Notes: generated from the letters alone by a model not told the origin. A stretch of DNA of 64,000 bases from Rhodococcus sp. ARC_M5 (GCF_022810405.1 NZ_JALGQE010000001.1:248001-312000), one strand, 5' to 3'; counted from the stretch's first letter, positions 37,154-46,388 are shown. Translations and numbers: made by a program.

Positions 37154-38029
37154 ATGACTCGGACACCTACTCCACCACGAACATGGCTCGTCACCGGGGC
37201 ATCCTCCGGTCTGGGTCGCGCTCTGACCGAGACCGCGTTGGCAGCAGGTGAGACCGTGGTCGCGGCGATGCGTCGCCCCGAACGCATCGACGACCTGTTC
37301 GCCGAGTATCCGGAGTCGCTACTGCCGATCGAGTTCGATGTCCGAGACACCGGGTCCGCGCCCGCCGTGATCGAGGCGGCAATCAGCCGGTTCGGACGGA
37401 TCGACGTACTCGTCAACAACGGTGGCGTCGGACAGATCGGTTCCGCCGAGGAAATCGACGACGCCCGGCTGCGGGACATGCTCGAACAGCATGTGGTCGG
37501 TCCTGCCGCTCTCACCCGCGCCGTGCTGCCGGGAATGCGCGTGCGAGGCACCGGCACGATCGTGCAGATGAGCAGCCAGGGCGGCCGCATCTCGTTCCCT
37601 GGTGCGGGCTCGTACTCCGCTGGAAAATTCGCGTTGGAGGGCTGGTCGGAGGCACTGGCAGGCGAGGTCGCACCGTTCGGGATTCGAGTTCTGATCGTCG
37701 AGCCGAGCCGCTTTCGGACCGCCTTCAACAGTGCCGACGTGCTCGAACGCGCCACACCCGTGGAGGTGTACGCCGACGTTCTCGGCGATTTCAGGGCGGA
37801 CATGCTCGCGGCCGACGGTCGGCAGGAAGGCGACCCGCACCGAGCGGCTCTCGTCATCCGTCAGTTGGTCGGGGCAGAGTCCGCTCCGCTGCGTATTCCT
37901 CTCGGACGCGAGGCCGTCCGACGGCTGTGCGAGTCGTACCGTCGTGAACTGGTGTCTGTGGAGACCCACGCCGAACTGTCATCCAGCGCGGACTTCCCGG
38001 GTGTACCCGAATCCGTCCGCCCGGTCTGA
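37154..38029 (+). CDS. Short-chain dehydrogenase/reductase
   Basis: A classical SDR of 291 residues. TGASSGLG binds the nucleotide, NNGG is the structural motif with one change from NNAG, and the catalytic triad is in MSSQGGR...YSAGKFALEG. The arginine of MRRPER after the second strand suggests NADP. The C-terminal region resembles oxidoreductases with bulky substrates; the substrate is unknown. ATG 37154 fits a leaderless start; GTG 37145 would lie inside the -10. It is probably cotranscribed with and controlled by the following MerR regulator. Confidence 0.85.
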   Translation: MTRTPTPPRTWLVTGASSGLGRALTETALAAGETVVAAMRRPERIDDLFAEYPESLLPIEFDVRDTGSAPAVIEAAISRFGRIDVLVNNGGVGQIGSAEEIDDARLRDMLEQHVVGPAALTRAVLPGMRVRGTGTIVQMSSQGGRISFPGAGSYSAGKFALEGWSEALAGEVAPFGIRVLIVEPSRFRTAFNSADVLERATPVEVYADVLGDFRADMLAADGRQEGDPHRAALVIRQLVGAESAPLRIPLGREAVRRLCESYRRELVSVETHAELSSSADFPGVPESVRPV

Positions 38030-38058
38030 CGGCTGCGCCCGGACTATCTTCTGTACTC

Positions 38059-38526
38059 ATGGCGACGACGGACTTGATGAACAGGGCGCTGGCGGCCGTT
38101 GCGGATTCGGAGGCACCGTTGACCGTCGAACTGGTTCACGAGTTGATCGAACCCGGCGAACTCTCCGAACCACTCGGCATCGCCGAGGTCTCCGAGTTGC
38201 TCGATATCTCCCCACACACGCTGCGGTACTACGAGCGGTGCGGCCTGATCGAGGTTGCTCGCGACGGACTCGACCATCGGCGCTACGACGATGCGGCCGT
38301 CCGACGGATCGTCTTCCTCACCCGCAGGCGGTTGTCGGGGATGCCCATGCGCGACCTGCAGCACTACGTCGAACTGGTGGACGGCGGGGAACACACCGTT
38401 CCGGAACGACTCGACATGCTCGCCCGGCATCGAGACAACGTCCGACGACGGATCCGCGAACTGCAACTCTCGCTGGTGGCAACCGAATACAAGATTGAAA
38501 CGTACGGCGGTGCCACCGGTCCGTGA
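38059..38526 (+). CDS. MerR-family transcriptional regulator
   Basis: A 155-residue regulator. An N-terminal extension of about 40 residues precedes the MerR winged helix (IAEVSELLDISPHTLRYYERCGLI), which is followed by the usual RxYDDAAVRRIVFL and a dimerisation helix. There is no C-terminal cysteine cluster, so it is not a metal or redox sensor of the CueR/SoxR type. It lies 29 bp after the SDR gene. It is a good candidate to bind the palindrome in the 19-bp spacer at 37121-37136. Confidence 0.9.
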   Translation: MATTDLMNRALAAVADSEAPLTVELVHELIEPGELSEPLGIAEVSELLDISPHTLRYYERCGLIEVARDGLDHRRYDDAAVRRIVFLTRRRLSGMPMRDLQHYVELVDGGEHTVPERLDMLARHRDNVRRRIRELQLSLVATEYKIETYGGATGP

Positions 38527-39166
38527 CAATCGTGAAGTCAGGTTTTCGATCGTTGCCGGAACCGGACGGCTCAGTAGCCGGCCGCTGCGATGCCGGCAAC
38601 CACGGGAGCGCGGCCCGCGTTGCGTTCCGGAAGCTGCCGGGTGTCGCCCGTGCGCCTTCTTGTCAAAGGTGAAACTCTTTGTGAGGGTCGACAAATCGAC
38701 CCGGCCCGAGAGGTAGTTCTTCTGTGACACCGACCTGTCGAGTTCGCCCAGGTACCGGATCGGGCTGGCGGTAGCCTCGAACTATCGGCCGGAATGCGGG
38801 CTGTCCGGCGAGGATCGAGAGCCGCCCGGTAACGATTTGCTTTCGTTCGGACGGTGTCGAGGACCACCGACGTTCGGAGTCGACGGGCGTCTCGAACGCG
38901 AGCACCGGACGTGCCTCTTCCACCGAAAAATGAAGCGGTGGAACAGAACTCGATCCATCGGACGCAGCGAACGGCAGCAACCCGAACATGCATCGGGCGG
39001 CCACGACAGCTGCAGCCGGGGTGCGAGAAACCGGACTTCTACGACGATCCGTCACCGGATGCCGGCGGCACCGTTACACAATCCGCACCTGCCTGCTGCC
39101 ATGGAGTCCCAGAGCGGGGTACCGTGTGCCGCACCGGCCCGTTTTCGCTCGTGAAGGAGCTTCCTG
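38527..39166. other. 640-bp stretch without a supported gene
   Basis: Several open frames cross this region on both strands, but none has a convincing SD, start, family motif or codon pattern. The last part contains the SD (GAAGGAG, 39153-39159) of the secreted protein. I see no tRNA, hairpin terminator or recognised RNA. It may hold the promoter and a long untranslated leader, or decayed sequence. Confidence 0.4.
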
Positions 39167-39721
39167 TTGTTCTCTGTTTCCCTACCCCGCCTCTCGTCCT
39201 CCACATCCTCCTCCGCGCGCACGTCGAGTCGGTTCGGTAGTCGAATTGCCCGCACCGCAGCAATATTCGCGATGGGCTCCGGACTGACCGTCGCAGCCCT
39301 GTCGGGCACGGCCACCGCGTCGGCAGCCCCCGTCAACTGCGTGTCTCCGCCGTCGGCCAACGACATCCAGGTCGATGACACCGCCAGCTGCGGAGCTACC
39401 TCGAACGGCACCGGACGGGCCACCGCAGGTGCTGCCGACAGCGGCACCGCAGTGAGCGTCAACGACGGCCCCGGCGCGACGACCACCTACGCCAACGGCT
39501 ACGGCGTCGCACTCGGAGCGAGCAAGAATGCGGGCACGGCCTACGCACTGGCACTCGGCGGAGGAATCGCGCACTCGTGGGCCGACGCAGGACAGACGAC
39601 TCTCGCACTCGCCGGGTGGGGATCCGGTGCCACCTCGGAGGCACGGGGTGTCGATTGTGTCGGACCGCTGTCGTTGGCACTGAACCTCACGAGCGGTCAG
39701 TTCTGCGTCCTCGGTAGCTGA
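39167..39721 (+). CDS. Secreted Ala/Gly/Thr-rich protein (DUF6764-like)
   Basis: An exported protein of 184 residues. A long Ser-rich N-terminus precedes a signal peptide hydrophobic stretch (IFAMGSGLTVAALSGTATASAAP), so cleavage is near residue 54. The mature part holds two likely disulphides (NCVSPP, SCGAT, DCVGP, FCVLGS) and an Ala/Gly-rich body with YGVALGASKNAGTAYALALGG. It resembles DUF6764 proteins of Nocardia and Rhodococcus as I remember them; no function is known. The start is TTG 39167, supported by GAAGGAG 7 nt upstream. It seems to be monocistronic. Confidence 0.68.
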   Translation: MFSVSLPRLSSSTSSSARTSSRFGSRIARTAAIFAMGSGLTVAALSGTATASAAPVNCVSPPSANDIQVDDTASCGATSNGTGRATAGAADSGTAVSVNDGPGATTTYANGYGVALGASKNAGTAYALALGGGIAHSWADAGQTTLALAGWGSGATSEARGVDCVGPLSLALNLTSGQFCVLGS

Positions 39722-39762
39722 TTGCCCGATCGCACAACACGACTTCGGTCGAACGGAGCCGA

Positions 39763-40071
39763 TTACCCCGACACGAACCCGTCAAGGTAATCGGCTCCTC
39801 CTACATACACGGTGTGACCGGACTTCTCGATCGGCCCGACGGCAGCGTCCACCACAGCCGCCGCGAATTCTGCAGCCGTGGGAATGGGCCTGTTACCGCG
39901 AAAATGCGCCTGATGGCTGGTGAGAAAGACGATTCGTGAACCTGGTTCCATGCGGTCGGCGACCGCTCGAGCCATTGCCACCTGCGCGTCGCGATTGATG
40001 CTCGTCGCGTAGCCGGGATCTGCACCGAACTGGAGGCCATCAGACGCATCGAGGCACCCTCGTCGACGCAA
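39763..40071 (-). pseudogene. Remnant of a short-chain dehydrogenase gene (internally deleted)
   Basis: The frame encodes GADPGYATSINRDAQVAMARAV and PGSRIVFLTSHQAHF, which are typical of the middle of an SDR with NRDAQ and SHQAHF segments. It then jumps directly to PTAAEFAAAVVDAA and HTVYVGGADYLDG from the C-terminus. About 70 residues holding the YxxxK catalytic helix are missing, as is the nucleotide-binding N-terminus. It is therefore a decayed fragment. It abuts a remnant of a regulator gene on the other strand. Confidence 0.6.
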
Positions 40072-40208
40072 GCGTGCTGATCAAGGACTTCGACGGCTCA
40101 CATCGCCTCACCGAACCGGGTGAAGAATTGGGGCCGGCACTCGAACCACTCCGGCAATGGGCACAGCGGTGGAACGAGGACACCGAAGTGACCGATCACC
40201 AGCCCTGA
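40072..40208 (+). pseudogene. C-terminal remnant of an HxlR-type regulator
   Basis: The frame ending at TGA 40206-40208 reads LVDASVLIKDFDGSHRLTEP then GEELGPALEPLRQWAQRW. This resembles the wing and last helix of HxlR regulators (YxLTExGxxLxPxLxxLxxWA). No start codon or DNA-recognition helix remains upstream because the adjacent dehydrogenase fragment begins there. The two relics probably come from a divergent regulator-dehydrogenase pair collapsed by a deletion. Confidence 0.5.
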
Positions 40209-40321
40209 CCAGACGATTCGGTCCCCTCGAAGCGATTTTTCCGTTTGTGTCGGTGGGTCGAGTTACGCTTCTTTCAGTTCGAACAGGCGTTCTTGTTTCG
40301 GCTCACCGGGGGGTGAAAAGG

Positions 40322-42571
40322 ATGGGTGCAGTACCGACTGTGTCGTTGCAGGCGTTGACCGCCGCCGCGCGCGCAGAAAACCGTCAAGCTTCTCGCAAGA
40401 TCACCGCCTGCTATCGCGTGCACTGCGACTGGATCACCCGCGACACCAAACACCAGCACTACAGCCGGTACGGGCGCACCGAAATGGCAGTGGCGTTGGG
40501 ATGCTCGGCCACCGTCGCCGAGGGGTATGTGTCCGTCGGCGTTGCCCTGCATACCCGGCTTCCACTGGTGAAGAGCGCGTTCGAGTCCGGGGAGATCGAC
40601 CTCCCGCGAGTACGGACGGTGTGCCGGATCCTCGACAACCTCCCCGACGAGATCCTCACGATGGTCGAGGACGAGATCGTCGAAGCAGCCCGCCGGTCGT
40701 CACCGGGTCCCCTCGAGCAGGAGATCTGGGACATCCTGCTCCGTGTCGCACCCGAGGAAGCGGCAGCGCTACGGGAGTTCGCGAAGAAGTTCCGGACCGT
40801 CACCTACACCCCCGCCGGCGAACTCGCCCGCATCCGAGCGGAATTGACCGCACCCGAAGCAGCCGCCGCCTGGCAACTGCTCGAAGAGATGGCCGACACC
40901 CTCTGCCCGAAAGACCCGCGCGGCAGGAAAGAACGCCTGTGCGATGCGTTCATGGCCCGCATGCACGGCGAACCCCACCTGGCATGCCTGTGCCAACGCG
41001 ATGACTGCCCGAAAAAGGATGCGGCATTGCCGGATTGTCGGGCTCCGTTGACGATGATCACCGTCGACATCGCCACCCTGCTCGGACTGCTCGCCAACCC
41101 CGCTTACCTGGCCGGACACGGATCCATCGATGCGGATTTGGCGAGGGAGTTGGCGCGCAACAGTCACTGGCAGATCCTGCTCACCGAAGCAGTCACCCTC
41201 GCCGAGAAACTCGGACTCGCACACCAGAACACCGAGACGGGTGACTGGGAACGAACACCGAAAGATCAGAAGCAGGAGTCGGACTCGGAGTCGAACCCAG
41301 ATACCGATACGGCCACGAACACTGAAGCGACAGCAACAACGGCAACCAGCACCGAAACGGCAACCGCAACGACAGCGAGCACCGATACCGCACCGGCACC
41401 GGAATCCGCTGCCGGTCAGGGAACAGAACCCGACCGTGGCTCCGATCCCGCACCGTCGCATGCAGCATCGGCGCGAGGCCCGGTCGGCGCATCGAGTTCG
41501 ACACCCGACCCGACCGGGGAACCACCTCGAACGCCCGATCCAGCACAAGGACCTGCGCCGGTGCCCACGCCGACACCGGAGCCAGCACCCAGCGTTACTT
41601 CCGATCGACCCGAAACCCACACTGCTCCAGATCAACCCGACCAACCCAGGCCAGCCCCGGCGACACCGACAACGGGGCCACCACCGACAACAGGCCCCAC
41701 GCACAGAACAGTCCCCGCGTCGGAACCGAGGACAACGACATCACCGACCCCGAAAGACAGTCAGGCGGAGGACACCCCTGCCCATCCAGCGGCAGACCCC
41801 ACTCCATCTGACTGCGGCGGCAACGAACCTCAACGACGGACCCAATCGCTGACCTCCGCCGCAGCCCTGTTCTGCACCCACACCCCCGTCGGCCGAGGCA
41901 CACGGCACAGCTCTGCCCTCGACCTGAACGACATCCGACACCCCGCCCGCAACATGAAGGCCCTCGACCTCCGCTCGATGGTCTGGCCGAACCACCACAC
42001 CCTCCACACACCCGCCGACATCCACCTCGGCAACGCCTCCCTCGCCGCAGCCCTCGAAGCCGCCATCGCCGCCGACCCCACCCTCGGCACATCCGTCGGA
42101 CGCGACCCCCTCACCGACCGAGCCCTGATCTACCGACCCGACACCCTCACCACCGCCGCCGTCCGACTCCGCGACCGACACTGCCGCTTCCCCGACTGTC
42201 ACCGCCCCGCCGCACGATGCCAACTCGACCACATCGACCCCTTCGACCACACCAACCCACTCGGCGGCGGCTGGACCACCGTGAACAACCTGCAATGCCT
42301 CTGCGAATACCACCACTCCGTCAAAACAGCCGGCTACTGGACCGCCGTCATGCTCCCCGGCGGAGCCATCCTCTGGACCTCCATCTCGAAGACCACCCGC
42401 ATCACCCTGCCCGCCAACGCAACCACCGTCCCCAACCCCGACAACGACCTCAGACCACACATCCCCACCCAACCGAAACGATCCGGCATCATCGCCTACC
42501 CCAACCCACCCGACAACAACGAGCCCCAAACGGAACCAACAGCCGAGGACACCGAAGACCCACCATTCTGA
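40322..42571 (+). CDS. 13E12-type HNH endonuclease (DUF222) with long low-complexity insert
   Basis: A 749-residue member of the actinobacterial 13E12/DUF222 family. The N-terminal DUF222 domain (about 1-300) contains SLQALTAAARAENR and later LTAPEAAAAWQLLEEMA. The C-terminal HNH domain (about 600-670) has HCRFPDCHRPAARCQLDHID and NLQCLCEYHHSVKT, with the zinc cysteines and the HNH histidines intact. Between them about 190 residues (nt about 41268-41830) are almost only Thr, Pro, Ala, Glu, Ser and Asp. Family copies are multiplied in these genomes and may be selfish nucleases. ATG 40322 is chosen because GGGGGGTGAAAAGG precedes it; an open frame extends 55 codons upstream. Confidence 0.85.
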   Translation: MGAVPTVSLQALTAAARAENRQASRKITACYRVHCDWITRDTKHQHYSRYGRTEMAVALGCSATVAEGYVSVGVALHTRLPLVKSAFESGEIDLPRVRTVCRILDNLPDEILTMVEDEIVEAARRSSPGPLEQEIWDILLRVAPEEAAALREFAKKFRTVTYTPAGELARIRAELTAPEAAAAWQLLEEMADTLCPKDPRGRKERLCDAFMARMHGEPHLACLCQRDDCPKKDAALPDCRAPLTMITVDIATLLGLLANPAYLAGHGSIDADLARELARNSHWQILLTEAVTLAEKLGLAHQNTETGDWERTPKDQKQESDSESNPDTDTATNTEATATTATSTETATATTASTDTAPAPESAAGQGTEPDRGSDPAPSHAASARGPVGASSSTPDPTGEPPRTPDPAQGPAPVPTPTPEPAPSVTSDRPETHTAPDQPDQPRPAPATPTTGPPPTTGPTHRTVPASEPRTTTSPTPKDSQAEDTPAHPAADPTPSDCGGNEPQRRTQSLTSAAALFCTHTPVGRGTRHSSALDLNDIRHPARNMKALDLRSMVWPNHHTLHTPADIHLGNASLAAALEAAIAADPTLGTSVGRDPLTDRALIYRPDTLTTAAVRLRDRHCRFPDCHRPAARCQLDHIDPFDHTNPLGGGWTTVNNLQCLCEYHHSVKTAGYWTAVMLPGGAILWTSISKTTRITLPANATTVPNPDNDLRPHIPTQPKRSGIIAYPNPPDNNEPQTEPTAEDTEDPPF

Positions 42572-42704
42572 CCACAGGCCGCTCCGGGGAGTAGCCCACG
42601 GCACGGCAGACCCGGGACGGCCGGCGCACCACCTGCAGTGCCGGCGAACCGGATCTACGCGGCCTGCAAAACTCTTGTCTTCCCTAGACCTGCATACTCG
42701 AGAA

Positions 42705-43658
42705 ATGAGCAATCCACGTGCAACCGCTCGCCCCCGAGCGCTGACGTTGCACGGCCGCATCCGGGTGTTGACGATGAGCGTGGCTGCTCTAGCCGTAGCG
42801 GTGAGCGCTCTGGCGATCTATCTCGTCGCGGAACAGGCCCTGCGCTCGCAGATCGTCGACCGCGTCGAACGCAACAGCGATGCCATTATTGCGAGCGCCG
42901 CAACGGGGGTACCGGCCAACCTGCTCGGTTTTCGCATCGAGGACACCGAGGGGACCGCGGTGAAGGTCGCGTTCGCGACGACCGACGGCACTCTGGTGAC
43001 GTCGTCGAACGGCTCGGAGCCGTTCACCAATTCCAACGGAGTTCTGGACGACCCGGAAATGTCTGTCATCGACGGCACCACAACTCAATCCCTGCGCGAA
43101 GTACGTGGCTACTACATCTCCGCCAAACGCACCGACGCCGGCGAAACGATCATGGTGGCCGAATCGCTCAGCGCCGCGTCACCTCTCCTGGCCAAACTGA
43201 CGCTGGCACTGGTTCTCGTCGGAGCCTTTCTCGTTGCGCTCGCAGGCGTCGCCGGTGCCGCAGTCGCACGTACCGGACTCCGCCCCGTGACACGACTGCG
43301 TGCCGGCACAGAACGCGTGGCCCGCACAGGAGATTTCGAGCCCATCGACGTGAACGGAGACGACGAACTGGCTTCACTGGCCAACAGCTTCAACGAGATG
43401 CTGGCGTCCCTGTCTCGTTCACGAGCACGCCAGGGCCAGCTGATCGTCGACGCGGGCGCGGAACTGATGGAACCGTTGACCGCACTGCGCACCAACATCG
43501 ATCTACTGATGTCTCTCGACCGGCCGGACACCCCGGAGATGCCGGAGGACCAGCAGGACCGATTGCGCGTCGAAGTGATCGCTCAGATGGACGTCATCAT
43601 CGGTCTGGTGCACGACCTGGTCGACCACGCCCGGGAACCCGCGCCGACCCCGCAGTGA
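42705..43658 (+). CDS. Truncated MprB-like sensor protein lacking the phosphoacceptor His and ATPase domain
   Basis: A membrane protein of 317 residues resembling the N-terminal two thirds of MprB-type kinases. TM1 is at about 28-50, the extracytoplasmic domain at about 50-165, TM2 at 170-195, then HAMP and a HisKA-like segment. In the kinase motif DAGHELRTPLT the sequence here is DAGAELMEPLT, so residue 252 is Ala instead of the phosphoacceptor His. The protein ends at a proper stop after the dimerisation helices and no HATPase domain follows. It cannot autophosphorylate, but it could dimerise with or compete against an intact kinase. It might also be a decaying kinase; the open, well-conserved frame argues against recent decay. 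Confidence 0.75.
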   Translation: MSNPRATARPRALTLHGRIRVLTMSVAALAVAVSALAIYLVAEQALRSQIVDRVERNSDAIIASAATGVPANLLGFRIEDTEGTAVKVAFATTDGTLVTSSNGSEPFTNSNGVLDDPEMSVIDGTTTQSLREVRGYYISAKRTDAGETIMVAESLSAASPLLAKLTLALVLVGAFLVALAGVAGAAVARTGLRPVTRLRAGTERVARTGDFEPIDVNGDDELASLANSFNEMLASLSRSRARQGQLIVDAGAELMEPLTALRTNIDLLMSLDRPDTPEMPEDQQDRLRVEVIAQMDVIIGLVHDLVDHAREPAPTPQ

Positions 43659-43699
43659 CGCCTACCGCCGATCGAGCCGACTGAACGGCCGTCGACTGT

Positions 43700-44629
43700 T
43701 CAGGACGACACGCGCACCCCGGTCAGCTGTTCGGACGCTTCCCACAACCGGCGCGCGTCGTCCATGTTGCGCAGTGGCTTCCACAGCTCGACCTCGGCCG
43801 GCGGCCCGCCGATCAACCGGGTAGGACCGACGAACTGATCACCGCGCGAGGCTGTACTCACCGCTGCGATCACACCCGGTTGCGCGGCGCTGTCCACTGT
43901 TCCCGCGATGCCGACACGGGCAAGAACACCGATGAGGCGTCTTCCGGCAGAATCTTTCGGACGCCCCAGACCCGGTTGAGCCGCAAGCAGATTGGTCGGT
44001 GAAATTCCGGGATGGGCCATGTTGCTGGTGATTCCCCACCCACCGGCCCTGCTGCGTGCGTCGAGTTCGCGGGCGAACAGGGCCACCGCGAGCTTCGACT
44101 GACTGTATGCCTTCATGACGTCGTAGGAACGCTCCCAGTTCAGGTCGTCCCAGTTGATGGTCCCCGATCGCGCCGCGATGCTCGTCTGATGGGTAACTCG
44201 AGCACGACCGGCCCGAAGAAGCGGCAACAGGGCCAGGGTCAGTGCGAAATGACCGAGGTGGTTGGTTCCGAACTGCAGCTCGAATCCGTCCTGAGTGACT
44301 TGGCGCTCGGGTGGCTGCATGACTCCTGCGTTGTTGACGAGCACGTCGATCGGCCGGCCTTCGGAGACGAGTTCGCTCGCCAACGTGGCAACCGAACTCA
44401 GTGACGACAGATCCAACTCGCGGGTGCTGACATGCGCGCCGGTTACCGCAGCCCGGATCGACTCGGCCGCGCGCTCCCCCTTGGCCGCAGAACGCACCGG
44501 CATGACGACCTCTGCTCCGGCGCGAGCGAGACGCGTCGCGATGACCGTGCCGATCCCGTCGCTGGCTCCCGTGACGACGGCGCGCTTCCCGTTCAGGTCG
44601 GGGATGGATAGATCTGCGATGCGGCCCAT
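43700..44629 (-). CDS. Short-chain dehydrogenase/reductase (retinol-dehydrogenase-like)
   Basis: An SDR of 309 residues with TGASDGIG, the NNAGVM motif, and the catalytic YSQSKLA preceded by SIAARSG. The [12 protein letters not shown] segment and the length are typical of the subgroup annotated SDR family oxidoreductase/RDH-like in actinobacteria. AGGAG lies 6-7 nt before ATG 44629. It follows an XRE regulator on the same strand by about 120 bp, and such regulators often control adjacent SDR genes. Substrate unknown. Confidence 0.87.
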   Translation of the reverse strand: MGRIADLSIPDLNGKRAVVTGASDGIGTVIATRLARAGAEVVMPVRSAAKGERAAESIRAAVTGAHVSTRELDLSSLSSVATLASELVSEGRPIDVLVNNAGVMQPPERQVTQDGFELQFGTNHLGHFALTLALLPLLRAGRARVTHQTSIAARSGTINWDDLNWERSYDVMKAYSQSKLAVALFARELDARSRAGGWGITSNMAHPGISPTNLLAAQPGLGRPKDSAGRRLIGVLARVGIAGTVDSAAQPGVIAAVSTASRGDQFVGPTRLIGGPPAEVELWKPLRNMDDARRLWEASEQLTGVRVSS

Positions 44630-44748
44630 ATCAAGCTCCTCGGGTGTTGTGGTCGTCCGGCTCGGACGTGCAGAACCCATGTTCGACTACCGTTTCGGGC
44701 TTATCCAGGACCTCCCGATCCACTGATACGGCCGGACCGTCGATCGCG

Positions 44749-45588
44749 TCAGGACAGAACCTGAGTTCCCACCACCGCGAGCAGTTCCAATTTGGCGTAG
44801 CTCTCACTGCCGGGCACTGCCGTGTACACCAGAAGCCGATGCGCTTGTTCGGGGTCCAGAAGGGTCTGGCAGTTCAGTTGCAGCAGACCGACCGTCGGGT
44901 GCAGAAACCGCTTGGACTCGGGTGGGTGCACCCCCACTTCGCGCTTCTCCCACAGGGTTCGGAACTCCTCGCTGACCTCGAGCAGCTCGGCGGCCAGTTG
45001 CGCTGCTGTGGAGTCCGGCCCACGTAGGGTGACGATCTCGCGCAGCCCCGACGCGTACACCCGAGACAGCACGGCGCGCTCTTCGGGTGGATACGACTGC
45101 CGAGCCTCAGGGTCGGTGAACCAGCGATACCCCAGACTTCGGTTCGGCCCGGTGCGCAACGACGCATCCCCGGTCAATGCCACGCCCAGCGGCGTCTGGC
45201 GCAGAGTTTCACCGAGCTCGGACACGATCTCGGCAGGCGTGTCGTTCAGTCGGTCCAAAATCCGCAGCAATCCCGGGCTGATGTGGTCGCTCGAGGCCCC
45301 GCGCACGGGAGGAGCGTGCCCGGCGAGGCGGAACACGTGATCACGCTCGCCCAGCGACAGATGCAACCCCTGCGCAATCGACGCAATCATCTGCTCGGAC
45401 GGAGCAGGACCGGACCCACGTTCGAGGCGGGCGTAATAGTCGGTCGACATATGACACAGTTCGGCGACCTCCTCGCGCCGAAGGCCCCGCGTTCGCCTGC
45501 GCTGTCCACGTGGAAGGCCGATGTCCTCGGGCTGCAAAGACTCGCGTCGCCGCCGCAGAAAAACGGCCAACTCCGGTCGATCGATCAC
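44749..45588 (-). CDS. XRE-family regulator with MmyB-like ligand-binding domain
   Basis: A regulator of 279 residues. The N-terminal helix-turn-helix (about 20-85, including GLRREEVAELCHMSTDYYARLE) is followed by an MmyB-like PAS-related domain (about 105-270), which binds fatty acids or similar ligands in structural relatives. The two-domain layout is common in actinobacteria next to SDR genes. It is divergent from one SDR (45663) across a 74-bp gap and upstream of another (43700), so either may be a target. Confidence 0.9.
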   Translation of the reverse strand: MIDRPELAVFLRRRRESLQPEDIGLPRGQRRRTRGLRREEVAELCHMSTDYYARLERGSGPAPSEQMIASIAQGLHLSLGERDHVFRLAGHAPPVRGASSDHISPGLLRILDRLNDTPAEIVSELGETLRQTPLGVALTGDASLRTGPNRSLGYRWFTDPEARQSYPPEERAVLSRVYASGLREIVTLRGPDSTAAQLAAELLEVSEEFRTLWEKREVGVHPPESKRFLHPTVGLLQLNCQTLLDPEQAHRLLVYTAVPGSESYAKLELLAVVGTQVLS

Positions 45589-45662
45589 CGCAGACCTCCT
45601 TCCGTCGAACGCGGGTGCTGCTTCCGCAATTGTGCCCTCTCCGCGGTGGCTATTGTCGAACG

Positions 45663-46388
45663 ATGAGCGCTCCCTTGACGATCGTCACCGGTGGCAGTCG
45701 CGGAATCGGCGCTGCGGTGTCCCGACGGCTGGTGGCCGACGGGCACGACGTGGTAATCGGCTACCGCTCCGATTCCGCTACCGCGCGAGTAGTGGCAACC
45801 GAATTGTCGACCGACAGCAGAACGGTGATCGCCGTTCGAGCCGACACCACCGACGAGCAGGCGGTGATCGATCTGTTCGGCGCTGCCGCCGAGATCGGCA
45901 CTGTCACCGGTCTGGTGAACAATGCCGGCTCGGCGCATGCCGTAGGGATGCTGGCGGACAACGACATCGAGACCATCAGAGCGGACCTCGACGTGAATCT
46001 CGTCGGGGTACTCACCTGCTGCAAGTACGCGATCGCGGCAATGGCCGAATCGGGTGGCTCGATCGTGAACATCTCCTCCGCTGCCGCGACCCTGGGCAGT
46101 CCGGGAATGTACGTCCACTACGCGGCAGCCAAGGCTGCAGTGGATACACTGACCGTCGGCTTGTCCAAAGAGGTTGCTGCGCTGAACATTCGCGTCAACG
46201 CGGTGGCACCCGGAATCATCGAGACCGACTTCCACCGAGATCGACGACGGCCGCAGAAGATGGCGTCGAGCATCCCCCTCGGCCGCCCCGGTGTGCCGGA
46301 CGAGATTGCCGGTGCGGTGTCGTGGTTGCTCTCCGCCGATGCTCGTTATGCCACCGGAACCGTCGTTCGGGTGGCCGGCGGTATGTGA
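45663..46388 (+). CDS. Short-chain dehydrogenase/reductase (FabG-like)
   Basis: A classical SDR of 241 residues with TGGSRGIG, NNAG (VNNAGSAHAVG), catalytic SSAAATLGSPGMYVHYAAAK and the PGIIETDFHR C-terminal loop. The GYRSDSATA start of the second strand suggests NADP(H). The overall pattern is that of FabG-like reductases such as YgfF-type oxidoreductases. It is divergent from the XRE regulator, which may control it. Confidence 0.88.
   Translation: MSAPLTIVTGGSRGIGAAVSRRLVADGHDVVIGYRSDSATARVVATELSTDSRTVIAVRADTTDEQAVIDLFGAAAEIGTVTGLVNNAGSAHAVGMLADNDIETIRADLDVNLVGVLTCCKYAIAAMAESGGSIVNISSAAATLGSPGMYVHYAAAKAAVDTLTVGLSKEVAALNIRVNAVAPGIIETDFHRDRRRPQKMASSIPLGRPGVPDEIAGAVSWLLSADARYATGTVVRVAGGM

Noticed and set aside
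38571-38993. 140-codon minus-strand frame downstream of the MerR gene
   Set aside because: Arg/Thr-rich, no SD, no recognisable motif; typical shadow composition.
39052-39486. 144-codon frame antisense to the secreted protein
   Set aside because: Mirror of the Ala/Gly-rich coding strand; the plus-strand gene has SD, signal peptide and paired cysteines.
41741-42760. 339-codon minus-strand frame over the HNH gene
   Set aside because: Gly/Val-rich antisense of the C-rich HNH coding sequence with no motif.
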